From Pedobacter panaciterrae (GTDB taxonomy: Bacteria > Bacteroidota > Bacteroidia > Sphingobacteriales > Sphingobacteriaceae): 64,000 bases of DNA. Positions 8,569 through 17,672 of this stretch are shown piece by piece (position 1 is the stretch's first letter; each line of letters begins with the position of its first letter). Under the pieces are notes generated by a model. That model was not told where the DNA came from and made no database searches. It was given only the letters and a program-made list of their open reading frames with translations. The translations under genes and the position numbers were made by a program. The stretch lies in NCBI RefSeq assembly GCF_013204795.1, contig NZ_JABMKW010000008.1, positions 682,001-746,000 on the forward strand, written 5' to 3'.

Positions 8569-11454
8569 ATGGACAAGATTAGAAAACGTTTAAATTATAT
8601 TCTGGCAGCGCTGTCAGTGGTCATCATTACAGCATGCGATGCTTTTGCTCAGATAAAAGCTGAGAAGAGTGCCGCAATAGATCTGGCAGGCACCTGGCAG
8701 TTTCAGACTGACTCCCTAGATCGGGGCATTGCTGAGAAATGGTACAGTACCAAACTCAAGGAAAAAGTAAAGCTTCCGGGATCAATGACGACCAATGGTA
8801 AAGGCAACGACATCACTGTACATACACCTTGGACTGGCGAAATCGTAGATTCATCCTGGTTTTCGCAGCCTCAGTACGCAAATTACAGGAGGCAGGGAAA
8901 CATAAAGATTCCTTTCTGGCTGCAGCCGGAGAAATACTATAAGGGGGCAGCCTGGTATCAGAAAAGCGTTACTATACCTGCATCCTGGAAGGGCGAATGG
9001 TCAGAGCTTTTTATTGAGAGAAGCCACTGGGAAACAATAGTTTGGGTAGATGACGTCAGAATAGGAATGGAGAATAGTCTGGGTACAGCCCATGTATTCC
9101 AGTTGAAAGACCTGCTAACACCTGGTAAACACGTGATCACCGTGAGGATAGATAACCGGGTAAAGGACTTTAACGTGGGAATGAACTCACATAGTATCAC
9201 TGATCATACCCAAACGAACTGGAATGGTATGGTTGGAACATTACAGCTCAGGGTCAGGCCGAAAATATATGTTTCAGACCTGCAATTATACCCAGATATT
9301 CACGCCGGACTGGTAAGAGTGAAACTCAAAGTTAACAACCCGACAGGAGCTAAAGGCATGGCACAGCTGAACTTATCGGCAATTTCTTCTAGGGCAAACG
9401 CTCGACGGTTAAAGACCTTAGTTAAGGACGTGGTGCTGAATGGAAAAAGCGTTGATCTCAGTCTAGTATACGCAATGGGTAGTCGTCCTTTACTTTGGAA
9501 TGAATTTCATCCCGATCTCTATCGTTTTGCCGTCAATCTAAAAACCACCCTTAACAATCTGCCGGATCAACAGGAGCTCCTATTTGGTATGCGTGAGTTT
9601 AAAGCCAGGGGCACACAGTTTATCATGAATGACCAGCTTACATTTTTACGAGGCACCCTCGACTGCGCTTCGTTTCCAAGAACTGGTTATCCGCCTACGG
9701 ATTTGGCCTCATGGCTCAAAAGTTTTAGTGCCATTAAACATTATGGTTTAAATCACGTCAGGTTTCATTCTTGGTGCCCGCCGGAAGCAGCTTTTGCGGC
9801 AGCTGATCAACTGGGAATATATCTGCAGATAGAATGTTCCTCTTGGGCCAGCACAGATGCAGTAATAGGTGATGGAAGGCCATTAGATGAATATATCTAC
9901 AAGGAAAGTGAAAGAATGGTAAAAACTTACGGGAACCATCCTTCATTTGTGATGATGACTTACGGCAACGAGCCTAGCGGTAAAAATCATGTGACTTACC
10001 TTACAAAGTTTGTCAACTTCTGGAAAGTCAAAGACACAAGGAGGCTATACACCACTGGTGCAGGCTGGCCTGTAGTCGATCAAAGCGATTACAATAACAC
10101 TCCAGACCCCAGGATACAGCGGTGGGGCGAGGGATTGAACAGTATACTGAATGGCCGGAAACCTTCGACAACGTACGACTGGAGTGAGATCATATCCAAG
10201 TGGAAACAGCCGTCGGTGAGCCATGAAATCGGTCAGTGGTGTGTCTATCCGGATTTTAAAGAAATGAAGAAATACACTGGCATCCTGAAACCGAAGAACT
10301 TCGAGATCTTTCAGGACAGATTGAAAGAAAACGGAATGTATATGTTAGCTGACAGTTTCTTGATGGCTTCTGGAAAATTACAGGTCCTCTGTTACAAAGC
10401 TGATATTGAAGCGGCTCTGAGGACTCCTGGTTTTGGCGGGTTCCAACTGCTTGGATTAAATGATTTCCCAGGACAGGGAACTGCCCTTGTAGGTGTACTT
10501 GATCCTTTCTGGGAAGAAAAAAATTATGTGACCGCAGTTGAGTACAGACGTTTTTGTAATGCTGTTGTACCATTAGTCAGGCTTCCCAGCATGATTTATA
10601 CCACCAGCGAGCAGCTGGTGGCACCGGTTGAAGTAGCAAACTTCGGAGGTAAAGCACTTGCCGGTGCAAAAGTAAGTTGGACCATTACTAAAACTGATGG
10701 CACCCCCCTCTACCATGGTGAATTTAATCCGGTAGATATTGCATTGGGCAACGGTCAGCATATTGGCACGATCCGCCAAAAATTCAGCACCATTCAATCT
10801 GCAGAACAGCTACTTTTAAAGGTAAAGACAGGATCGGCAGAAAATTCATGGGATATTTTTGTCTATCCCACCGTTCTGCCTGATATTTCAAAGGAAGTGC
10901 GGGTAACGCAGGTATTGGATGATGAAGCTGTCGAGGAACTAAACAACGGTGGCAAAGTACTATTGACTTTAAAAAAGGGATCTGTTAAGCCAGAGATGGG
11001 CGGTGATATCAAGGTCGGTTTTTCAAGCATCTTTTGGAATACAGCTTGGACGAAAAGCCAGCCCCCAACCACACTAGGTATCTTGTGCAACCCTGAACAT
11101 CCTGCCTTTGCTGCATTCCCAACAGAGTACCATAGTAACTGGCAATGGTGGGACGCGGTCACCCATTCAAGCGTGGTAAGAATGGATGCTCTCAGTAAAA
11201 AAATCAACCCTTTGTTGAGGGTCATTGATGATTGGGTTACCGCCCGACCACTGGGTCTGATATTTGAATGTAAAGTGGGCAAAGGAAGCCTGATAGTTAG
11301 CGCTATTGACCTGCTATCTGATCGTGATCAGCGTCCGGAGGCAAGACAATTATTATATAGCCTGCAGAAATACATGGAGGGAAATGCTTTTATGCCGGAA
11401 GTATCAATGGATATAGCTGACATCCAAAAGCTCACTAGTGAAAATAGCTTATAA
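8569..11454 (+). CDS. Glycoside hydrolase family 2-type exoglycosidase, lipoprotein
   Basis: This 961-residue protein has a signal peptide ending in ITAC, so it is probably a lipoprotein anchored at Cys23. Order: GH2 sugar-binding jelly roll (~35-240), Ig-like sandwich (~240-345), TIM barrel (~345-660), then C-terminal beta domains. The general acid/base is Glu468 in TYGNEPSG, the nucleophile is probably Glu553 in SHEIGQW, and RFHSWCPPEAAF is a typical barrel strand. The architecture fits beta-galactosidase, beta-glucuronidase or a related exo-enzyme for plant polysaccharides; the specificity cannot be read. No SusC/D pair or other glycosidase is adjacent, so it is an isolated gene outside a polysaccharide-utilisation locus. 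It is intact between heavily decayed regions. Confidence 0.88.
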   Translation: MDKIRKRLNYILAALSVVIITACDAFAQIKAEKSAAIDLAGTWQFQTDSLDRGIAEKWYSTKLKEKVKLPGSMTTNGKGNDITVHTPWTGEIVDSSWFSQPQYANYRRQGNIKIPFWLQPEKYYKGAAWYQKSVTIPASWKGEWSELFIERSHWETIVWVDDVRIGMENSLGTAHVFQLKDLLTPGKHVITVRIDNRVKDFNVGMNSHSITDHTQTNWNGMVGTLQLRVRPKIYVSDLQLYPDIHAGLVRVKLKVNNPTGAKGMAQLNLSAISSRANARRLKTLVKDVVLNGKSVDLSLVYAMGSRPLLWNEFHPDLYRFAVNLKTTLNNLPDQQELLFGMREFKARGTQFIMNDQLTFLRGTLDCASFPRTGYPPTDLASWLKSFSAIKHYGLNHVRFHSWCPPEAAFAAADQLGIYLQIECSSWASTDAVIGDGRPLDEYIYKESERMVKTYGNHPSFVMMTYGNEPSGKNHVTYLTKFVNFWKVKDTRRLYTTGAGWPVVDQSDYNNTPDPRIQRWGEGLNSILNGRKPSTTYDWSEIISKWKQPSVSHEIGQWCVYPDFKEMKKYTGILKPKNFEIFQDRLKENGMYMLADSFLMASGKLQVLCYKADIEAALRTPGFGGFQLLGLNDFPGQGTALVGVLDPFWEEKNYVTAVEYRRFCNAVVPLVRLPSMIYTTSEQLVAPVEVANFGGKALAGAKVSWTITKTDGTPLYHGEFNPVDIALGNGQHIGTIRQKFSTIQSAEQLLLKVKTGSAENSWDIFVYPTVLPDISKEVRVTQVLDDEAVEELNNGGKVLLTLKKGSVKPEMGGDIKVGFSSIFWNTAWTKSQPPTTLGILCNPEHPAFAAFPTEYHSNWQWWDAVTHSSVVRMDALSKKINPLLRVIDDWVTARPLGLIFECKVGKGSLIVSAIDLLSDRDQRPEARQLLYSLQKYMEGNAFMPEVSMDIADIQKLTSENSL

Positions 11455-11549
11455 GTATCAGAAGGTAAGTCGCTGATTCCAGCGTTGATGATCTGATAAC
11501 CAAAGCCTGCCTGGTAGATCTTTGTTGTAAAAAGGGCTGGGAAGGACTT

Positions 11550-11593
11550 GGTGGAGCCTGGCCGCAGCCATATCCTGCGGTCAGGCTGTCACC
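11550..11593. terminator. Long GC-rich hairpin downstream of the GH2 gene
   Basis: The inner stem CCTGGCCGCAG pairs with CTGCGGTCAGG around a 7-nt loop, with one G-T wobble. Outer bases GGTG and CACC extend the stem after a small bulge. An A-run follows. It is about 100 bp past the GH2 stop and may end that transcript. Confidence 0.55.
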
Positions 11594-11961
11594 AAAAAAG
11601 ATAATTTATTTCATTCAAGTTGAGCTATTGGTCTTCTGAGTCTGTGTTTTCTAAAGCGTTGCCGGAAAGGTCACCTGAAATGTCATCCGTTTCTTCTCAT
11701 CTTCTTTATTTTGAAGGTCCGATTTCTTCTGTACCTGTTTTGCTTAGCGGGCCATCGGTATTGATGTAGTCTTGATTTCCTGAGTTTCATGACTGATTGA
11801 TATGCAGTAAAGAAAATAATTTTTTGAATGCAATAATATAAATTAATGCGTTATAAAATAAACGAATCCGGTATGGTGCCGGAGGTTAATCTTTCTTCTA
11901 ATTCCAACACCCGGTCCTGGCACATCTGTTTGTTCGCGTTAAGTAGATCAAATCAGATCAC
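11594..11961. other. Region without a supportable gene
   Basis: The minus strand between about 11800 and 11630 gives short acidic Ser/Asp/Glu-rich reading pieces (for example ISGDLSGNALENTDSEDQ). They recall the small acidic proteins at 14-15 kb, but stops and frame changes interrupt them. It may be a decayed relative; I do not call it a gene. Confidence 0.3.
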
Positions 11962-13036
11962 ATGTCACAAAAATTAGAATTTTCATCGGCTTCCGGTTCG
12001 CAGTTTTATGCGACCATCAGGGCCAGAGTAGACCAGTTTTTTTTCAGCACCAATTAAGTCAGCATGCCAATGCCTATATGTGGGGTAAAACGGTTTTTTT
12101 CTTGTCCGGTTTTACCGGATTGTATATGATCATCATTTCGGGATCAATGCCCGCCTGGCAGCTGTTGCCGCTGGCCGCAGGTTTGGGGATGTTCAGCGCC
12201 TTTGTCGGTTTCAATGTTTGTCATGGTGTGCTTTCGGGCAATAAAAAAGTGAACAAGCTTTTTGGCTTTATTTGTAATCTGATTGGGGCAAACCCCTATG
12301 TTTTGAGCATCACGCACAATGGGTTCACCATACCTACACCAATATTCCTGGACATGACGAGGATGTCGAAGTCGCTCCGGGCCTGATCAGGATTGCTGAG
12401 GAGGATGAGGTCAATTCGATCCAGCGTTTTCAGCATTGGTACGCCTTTCCATTATACAGCCTTGCTTCCCTTTCCTGGGTGTTTAGAAAAGATTATGTGA
12501 AGTTCTTCCAGAAAAAGATAGGCGCATAACAAAGCAAGCACCCTAAGCTGGAGTATTACAATCTATTCTTTTATAAGGCGCTGTACTATTTTATGTTTAT
12601 CGTGCTTCCGCTGCTGGTATTGGATATTACCTGGTGGCAGTTTCTTATCGGATTCCTTGTGCTGCACATTGCTGAAGGGTTAACGATGGGTCTGATATTT
12701 CAGCTTGCGCACGTAGTGGAAGGGACTAATTTTCCAGTTCCCACCCATATGGGACAGATCCAGGAGGCCTGGGCGGAACACCAAATGCGTACTACGGCGA
12801 ATTTCGCTACACATAATAAATTGGCGGCCTTCTTTTTAGGAGGGTTGAACAGGCAGATTGAGCATCACCTGTTTCCTAAAGTTTGTCACATACGTTACGG
12901 AGAGATATCGCTCATTGTGAAGCGCACGGCTTTGGAATTCAATTTACCTTACATCGAAAACAGGACTTTCTTCGCCGCCCTACGCTCACATTATGTTACG
13001 CTCAGAAGATTTGGGAAAGAGGCAACCAGGATTTGA
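11962..13036 (+). pseudogene. Fatty-acid (acyl-CoA type) desaturase, three inactivating lesions
   Basis: Joined across frames this is a nearly full-length membrane desaturase. It has an N-terminal amphipathic start, two hydrophobic hairpins, the first His boxes (NVCHG and HN..HHTYTN), and the last box QIEHHLFP. Three lesions are visible: a frame change at the T8 run near 12045, a 1-nt loss inside HNxxHH near 12322, and an in-frame TAA at 12527-12529. Decay looks recent because the remaining sequence is well preserved. The intact family introduces a double bond into acyl chains using di-iron and electron donors. Loss would affect cold or membrane-fluidity adaptation unless another copy exists elsewhere. 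Confidence 0.85.
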
Positions 13037-13184
13037 TATAGTTAACTTTTTGGTGGGTTGTTGCTTACTGCTATCCGGTGGTATACCGTTCCTAATAGCC
13101 AACCGGTGGGCTGTCTAGACATAACAACTGAAACTGCCAAATAAAAGTTGTAATTGTGAAAAAATACAGCCTTTTCAAAACCCT

Positions 13185-13382
13185 ATGAATGATAACGCCA
13201 GCGAAATAAATCCCGCTGATAATCGTCTCCCAAGCCTTGCTGATTCTTTTTTAGAACCGGATGTGGCAATTGTTAACCTGGATTCGGCGAACGTCGGGAC
13301 CTGGATAATGGATGCGGCATCAGGCCAGTTTCTGCCATCCAAAGAAAACCAAAATTTTGTTACCATGCAGAAGAGGAGTTGA
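13185..13382 (+). pseudogene. N-terminal stub of a PAS-domain sensor kinase
   Basis: The 65-residue frame contains NLDSANVGTWIMDAASGQFL, the start of a PAS fold as found in Bacteroidota multi-PAS histidine kinases. Just before the stop, another frame gives YHAEEELTM, the expected continuation, so a frameshift near 13355-13365 is likely. No further PAS, HisKA or ATPase sequence follows. It is a truncated remnant. Confidence 0.5.
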
Positions 13383-13724
13383 CGATGAAATTTTTAATTT
13401 AGCAATAACATGTATATTTCACAGATAGTGGATGAACATCCGCGTTCCGCGAAAGAAGTGGCCACACATAGAATAGTCCCCACTTTATGCAACGTTTGGC
13501 GAAATCTTATGCCTATTGATTTGGCTTAAATGCAGTTTATAAGCAGGTTTTTTCCCTTTTTTTTGTTCGGAAAAATTTGCTGAATTAGATTTAACTAACG
13601 TTATTAACATAAAAGAAATTCCTTTTATGCTTTCGCTGCTCCTGTTTGCATGTGTATTGTTTGCCCGGAAAAAAATGTTAAATCCAGTGTACGAACTATA
13701 GGATTGCTTCTGTCACCAAGTCTT
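13383..13724. other. Region without a recognisable gene
   Basis: Short open frames occur but none has a credible family signature. It lies between the PAS stub and the antisense cold-shock remnant and is probably decayed coding DNA. Confidence 0.3.
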
Positions 13725-13842
13725 TTACAGCGATGGAGCACTTGACGCGCTGGCATGTACAAATAATTCCGGATCTCCGTTGTTGGGTACAATGAAACCA
13801 AATCCTTTTAACTCATTAAAAAAATACTGTTCCTTCTGGCAT
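13725..13842 (-). pseudogene. Cold-shock protein (CspA family) remnant
   Basis: On the minus strand the sequence reads MPEGTVFF, then after a frame change in a homopolymer FNELKGFGFIVPNNGD and ELFVHASAS, ending at a TAA (13725-13727). The RNP1 (KGFGFI) and RNP2 (LFVHA) motifs of the OB fold are present, but the last strands are lost. An intact protein would be ~65 residues and bind single-stranded nucleic acid as an RNA chaperone. It is inactivated by one indel and a premature stop. Confidence 0.7.
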
Positions 13843-14086
13843 GGTGTATTTAACAAAATTAGGTATTCCGGAAACACTGGTTTGTTTCATTACGTTGACT
13901 ATAACAGCCGGGTTTGAGTTTTTGTTCATAAAATATTAAAATAAATTTTATGAAACATTCTGTTTAACAAGGTGTTGAACTTAAGCTGGCTTATCACGTC
14001 TCAATCAAGCGTATTTCTCAAGTTGGGAGACACTTAATAAAAGGCGGATGATGCTTGGCTCTAGTCAACACTTAATATAATATATC

Positions 14087-14341
14087 ATGAATAATATAGA
14101 GGAAGAATTGCCGGAAGATGAGGATCAATCTGCGATTATAAATAAAGACGTTGAGTTTGAAAACCGCTCAGTAGATCCCGGATTTGTGTTCGAGGAAACA
14201 CAGAAAGATATAAATGATGCTGATGATCAATCGAAAGGCATTGAACCTGCAGGTGAACAGGGCACCGAGCGTGGAGCTCCCGGACTTGGAGAGCTGGATG
14301 GTACCAATCCCGGTTCTAATCATCACCCAATGGATAGTTAA
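14087..14341 (+). CDS. Small acidic protein A
   Basis: This 84-residue protein is very rich in Asp, Glu and Asn, with no hydrophobic core, signal peptide or Cys. It is predicted to be largely disordered. It is the first of a same-strand run of tiny genes (spacing 17, 3 and 12 nt to the next three) that precede corA. The tail contains PGLGELDGTNPGS. Similar stress-associated, low-complexity proteins are common in Sphingobacteriaceae, but I know no defined function. Confidence 0.55.
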   Translation: MNNIEEELPEDEDQSAIINKDVEFENRSVDPGFVFEETQKDINDADDQSKGIEPAGEQGTERGAPGLGELDGTNPGSNHHPMDS

Positions 14342-14358
14342 ACCTAAAAAAGATTCAT

Positions 14359-14553
14359 ATGGCTAAGAAGCAAATTACACCTTCAACCCCAGTAAGCCCC
14401 AGAGATGGTTTAGATAATACAGGAACGCAAGGATATGACTCCCTGAGTGATGATGCGTTTACGGGTTCTTCAGAGAAACCGCAGGAAAATCCTGGTGACG
14501 ATGAGAGTCATACCGGAAGTTCTTCTGAAGATTTTGAGGATAAGGGGAACTAA
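14359..14553 (+). CDS. Small acidic protein B
   Basis: This 64-residue protein, MAKKQITPSTPVSPRDGL at its start, is rich in Ser, Gly, Asp and Glu and predicted disordered. It starts 17 nt after gene A and ends 3 nt before gene C, so all are likely on one transcript. No motif for a catalytic or binding role is visible. Function unknown. Confidence 0.55.
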   Translation: MAKKQITPSTPVSPRDGLDNTGTQGYDSLSDDAFTGSSEKPQENPGDDESHTGSSSEDFEDKGN

Positions 14554-14556
14554 ACT

Positions 14557-14814
14557 ATGGGAAATATAGCAGAAGAATGGGAGCCTTTCGAAATTCAGGT
14601 AACCATTGAGGGCGAGGTTAAATCCTTATTGGTTGTTCCGGACCGTGAGGAGCCCAAATACGCCATTTTTGATCAGCATATTCCTTTGGGTACCATGTGG
14701 CAGGAATCTGGAAAAACCGGGAAGGTCTGGTGTGGTGAGGGTGTGGTCGTCAAAGCATTATTGACGCAGCTTGGCGAGCAGCTGGAAGATTATTTAAACA
14801 ATAAACCTGTTTAA
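14557..14814 (+). CDS. Small conserved-looking protein C
   Basis: This 85-residue protein reads as an alternating beta pattern (EIQVTIEGEVKSLLVVPD, then KYAIFDQHIPLGTM) followed by a C-terminal helix, so unlike A and B it probably folds. It contains one Trp-Cys pair (VWCGEG). It starts 3 nt after gene B. No family name was recognised. The organisation suggests co-expression with its neighbours. Confidence 0.6.
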   Translation: MGNIAEEWEPFEIQVTIEGEVKSLLVVPDREEPKYAIFDQHIPLGTMWQESGKTGKVWCGEGVVVKALLTQLGEQLEDYLNNKPV

Positions 14815-14826
14815 AACTGATTAATT

Positions 14827-15102
14827 ATGGATCCCTTTAATATTATTATCAATACTGATAAAGAAGAAATTGAACTCAATATCCATCCAGAGGAAGCAGG
14901 TACTTACAAAATTGTATACCATGGTGCACTGATCGGTGAGATTTTTTTAGGTTCTGACGGTGAAAAATGGAAGGCTTTAACCGCTGATGAGTTGCAGCCG
15001 GGAGGATTTCCTGTTTATGAATATGATGAAACTTCTGGCCATCAGGACATCCTGCTGGATGAGGAGATGGTGCAGGAAATCGGCAGGAAAATAGCGCGTT
15101 GA
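14827..15102 (+). CDS. Small conserved-looking protein D
   Basis: This 91-residue acidic beta-rich protein opens with DPFNIIINTDKEEIELNIHP. A strand YKIVYHGALIGEIFLG and a closing helix EEMVQEIGRKIAR suggest a compact fold. It starts 12 nt after gene C. I recall similar ~90-residue hypothetical proteins in Pedobacter, but no function is known. Likely cytoplasmic. Confidence 0.6.
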   Translation: MDPFNIIINTDKEEIELNIHPEEAGTYKIVYHGALIGEIFLGSDGEKWKALTADELQPGGFPVYEYDETSGHQDILLDEEMVQEIGRKIAR

Positions 15103-15169
15103 TGTTACTGGGTGTATGTGTTTGTCTCCTGATTTGCCTATTTGGTTGATTAAGTAAGTGAATTAAGTT

Positions 15170-15396
15170 ATGGAAAATGATTCGATAGATCCGCAGGGTA
15201 GAATAGAGGTGGACTATAGCCAGTATGACGAGGCTGTACAAAAGTTAAAGCCGAAGGTATATCAGGAAGGTGATATTTTTTGCTGCCTTTCCGGTCCGGA
15301 TTCGGGAGCGGAGATACACGGGATGCAGCGATCCAGGCCTGGAGATCAGCACTTGAAGAAAGGCTAAGGCGATTGCATGGGGAAGATGAATATTGA
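15170..15396 (+). pseudogene. Small protein E, frameshifted
   Basis: The open frame from 15170 gives 65 residues and its first 43 look ordinary (YDEAVQKLKPKVYQEGDIFC). After CCLSGP the alternative frame continues naturally as GFGSGDTRDAAIQAWRSALE and ends at 15394-15396. One indel near 15296 has therefore disrupted a ~75-residue protein. The intact family resembles short proteins with a beta-hairpin and a C-terminal Trp helix; its function is unknown. A sequencing error is the alternative explanation. Confidence 0.5.
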
Positions 15397-15417
15397 TATC
15401 CTGATCTTAAAAAAAAT

Positions 15418-16314
15418 ATGGTAAATCACGTCGCGTCGTTTGCAGATCATGGTTTTGAATGGACAGATCTGGTAGATCCTTCTTTAGAAGAGCTAAACGG
15501 GCTTGCCAAAAAGTATAAATTGCATCCTGCTTTAGTTAAGGATTGTCTTCAGCCTGACCACCTGCCTAAATATGAAAGAATGGAAAACTATTCTTTTATC
15601 ATTTTCAGGATACATACGGATAATAATGTAGCTGAAGCAGATACAGTTCAGTTGCTCACTCATAAAATTGCGATCTTTTATGGGGAAAAGTTTCTGCTGA
15701 CTGTTCACCGGCGGGAACATGAATTTATTAAGCCATTGATGGATCTGACGAGAGCTGGCAAAAGCGGGAATAGCAGAGAGCTACTGAATTCACTGATCAG
15801 TGCCTGTTTGAATACCTATGATGTACCCTTGGCCAAACTGGCTAAATCGGTGGATTATTTTGAGGAGATTGTGTTTCTCAGGCCCAAAAAAGTGCCGCTT
15901 TTGAAAGGACTGTATTATCTGAAGCGGAAAGTCGACTTACTGAAGCGAATGCTTATTCTTTCATTTGAAATCATTGATGCCATTGATTCCACAGAGGGTG
16001 ACGTGAATACACGGGATATCCGCGATCAGTATGTTAAATTCCAGAGTATGTTTGATTCGCTTGCTGAGAACATTCACCAGTTGCTGGCAATTTATTTTTC
16101 GGCCTCTTCTCAAAAGACCAATGAAATCATGCGGGTGCTGACCATCTTATCTGTGTTTTTTATGCCACTGACTTTTATCGTCGGGATATATGGAATGAAT
16201 TTCGATGTCATGCCGGAACTCCACTGGAAAATAGGTTATCCCGGAGTGATGGGATTGATGGTGGTGGTAACCATTTCGATCTATCTTTGGTTTAAGCGCA
16301 AAGGTTGGTTGTGA
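15418..16314 (+). CDS. corA: CorA-family magnesium/cobalt transporter
   Basis: This 298-residue protein has a soluble alpha/beta N-terminal domain, a long stalk helix and two C-terminal membrane helices (~241-262 and ~270-290). The pore signature GMN is at 259-261 in VGIYGMNFDVMPE, where residue 267 begins HWK. It should form a homopentamer in the inner membrane and carry Mg2+, possibly Co2+ or Ni2+. It follows frameshifted gene E by about 20 bp and may share a transcript with the small acidic proteins, which is intriguing because acidic proteins could bind divalent cations, but this is inference. Confidence 0.92.
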   Translation: MVNHVASFADHGFEWTDLVDPSLEELNGLAKKYKLHPALVKDCLQPDHLPKYERMENYSFIIFRIHTDNNVAEADTVQLLTHKIAIFYGEKFLLTVHRREHEFIKPLMDLTRAGKSGNSRELLNSLISACLNTYDVPLAKLAKSVDYFEEIVFLRPKKVPLLKGLYYLKRKVDLLKRMLILSFEIIDAIDSTEGDVNTRDIRDQYVKFQSMFDSLAENIHQLLAIYFSASSQKTNEIMRVLTILSVFFMPLTFIVGIYGMNFDVMPELHWKIGYPGVMGLMVVVTISIYLWFKRKGWL

Positions 16315-16404
16315 GCGCCTAGAGATCATGGTTATCAGAGAATCAATTCCTTTCCGGTAATGATTCTGATATGATTTGCAGAATATCTAGTCGGGGGCGT
16401 ACTG

Positions 16405-16587
16405 TTAACGCGATACGATTTTATCAGTATTGTGACTATTGATTTTTGAAACCATTTTGTTTTTTTCCCAATCGTAATCTTCCTTAAAGTCCTCATCAGG
16501 GTGGAAGTAATAAGCGGGAGTATTAACGAGGCGAACAGCATGACCTGGTGTGAAGGTGTTCGCTTTTTTTGTTGTAGTCGATTTCAT
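16405..16587 (-). CDS. Small hypothetical protein
   Basis: I prefer the ATG at 16587 over an upstream one at 16662 because the 25 extra residues look unrelated. The resulting 60-residue protein starts MKSTTTKKANTFTPGHAVRL and contains YYFHPDEDFKEDYDWEKNK. It resembles short Bacteroidota proteins of a beta-hairpin type with a Pro-Gly turn (F.PG..VRL) and acidic tail. No function is known. It is convergent with corA, 91 bp away. Confidence 0.45.
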   Translation of the reverse strand: MKSTTTKKANTFTPGHAVRLVNTPAYYFHPDEDFKEDYDWEKNKMVSKINSHNTDKIVSR

Positions 16588-16946
16588 GTCAGTAAGATTT
16601 GATATGATTTGAACAACCAGCTCATCAATATAGTTTTGCTTATTTGATAACTTTTTAGGCAAACTGGCCTGAAACGATGCTGTGTTCTAGCTGTTTTTGC
16701 TGAAAAAAGATTTGTGGAATCAACATAAACGTATTTTGATGCTACTTGCCTCTGCTGGGCAGTTTGAGGATGCCTGGAAGCCATGATCGCCTGGGGGCAA
16801 CCTATGTGATAAATTCGGCGGAATGTAAGAGTTGATTTATGTGAGTTGAAACAAATCTCAGGGAGCAGTGTTTTACTGACAAATGTATAAATATCGAAAC
16901 AAGTGGAGATCACAATAAAGAGAAAGATAAACTCAAAAACCAAGTC
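16588..16946. other. Region without a recognisable gene
   Basis: Short frames on both strands have no family signature. The plus strand reads KKDLWNQHKRILMLLASAGQ near 16702-16761 before a stop, which may be a remnant, but I cannot name it. Confidence 0.3.
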
Positions 16947-17301
16947 GTGGAGGAAGCCAAAGATTTTGATAGTCTATCTTTCGATGAACAAAGAAATACT
17001 TTTGAAGTCGATGTAACAGATAAGGATACAGCCTATGACCACCCGCTTCCTTATGAAACCCCTTCAGACAATGGTGCCGATTCCAATTCAGATTATGAGA
17101 GGCGAATCCGTATGTCGGAGATGTGTATGCTAATAAAAGTGAGCAGGCGGGAGCCGCGAGTTAGATGACCTTGGAATGCATGTAGACAACGGAAAAAGTG
17201 TGAAACTTAACCCTGAAGATGAATTTCTGGGAAGGACTGCGGAAGACGACCGGGATGACCTGGATGAAGAGGGTTACCCGGTAAATGACAATCTGGATTA
17301 A
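16947..17301 (+). pseudogene. Frameshifted acidic small protein
   Basis: The first frame (GTG at 16947) encodes KDFDSLSFDEQRNTFEVDV and HPLPYETPSDN. The frame is lost near 17110-17165, and another resumes with ELDDLGMHVDNGKSVKLNPE, ending DEEGYPVNDNLD at 17299-17301. Together this would be ~115 residues of a highly acidic, stress-associated-looking protein. At least one indel is required. It belongs to the same style as the 14-15 kb genes. Confidence 0.45.
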
Positions 17302-17303
17302 TC

Positions 17304-17495
17304 CTAAGCGCGGGAGTTTAATTGAACTAAGAAAGGTGAAGGTAGTGGTCCGGACTGTACTTCCAGCAGCAGATCGCCGCCAAAATGAAAGATGATTTCC
17401 GCATGGCCGTCGGGTAAAACCCCAAAGGCTGCCGACGCTGGCACACAACAGTGATTTTTTTGGTAAGTTGATCCATAGCAGCTAAATAACATCAA
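17304..17495 (-). pseudogene. Fragment of an AraC-type regulator (DUF6597-like domain)
   Basis: The frame contains AFGVLPDGHAEIIFHFGGDL, the hallmark strand-turn of the N-terminal sensor domain found in many AraC-family regulators. The C-terminal helix-turn-helix domain is absent and the frame stops after 63 residues. Upstream sequence cannot be joined. It is a remnant only. Confidence 0.5.
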
Positions 17496-17672
17496 ATTAG
17501 GATGCTAAAATATGATATTGAAGAGGGTTTTGAGATATAGCATCTTGTTAATAGTAGGTCCAGTAAATTTTTTCGTATGGTTGTTGCGATATATGAGAAC
17601 CCTCCTGCGGATGTAATGGCCGATGCGAATTCCAATAGAATGCACAACCGGACCAACGAAAGCCGTAGTGGC

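Noticed and set aside
10863..11282. Minus-strand frame of 139 codons in the GH2 gene
   Set aside because: Antisense to an intact coding sequence, with irregular composition and no motif.
13175..13366. Minus-strand frame of 63 codons
   Set aside because: It is opposite the PAS-domain stub, which has recognisable homology.
16584..16943. Minus-strand frame of 119 codons
   Set aside because: Composition is odd, no start or family is convincing, and it overlaps the upstream end of the small gene at 16405-16587.
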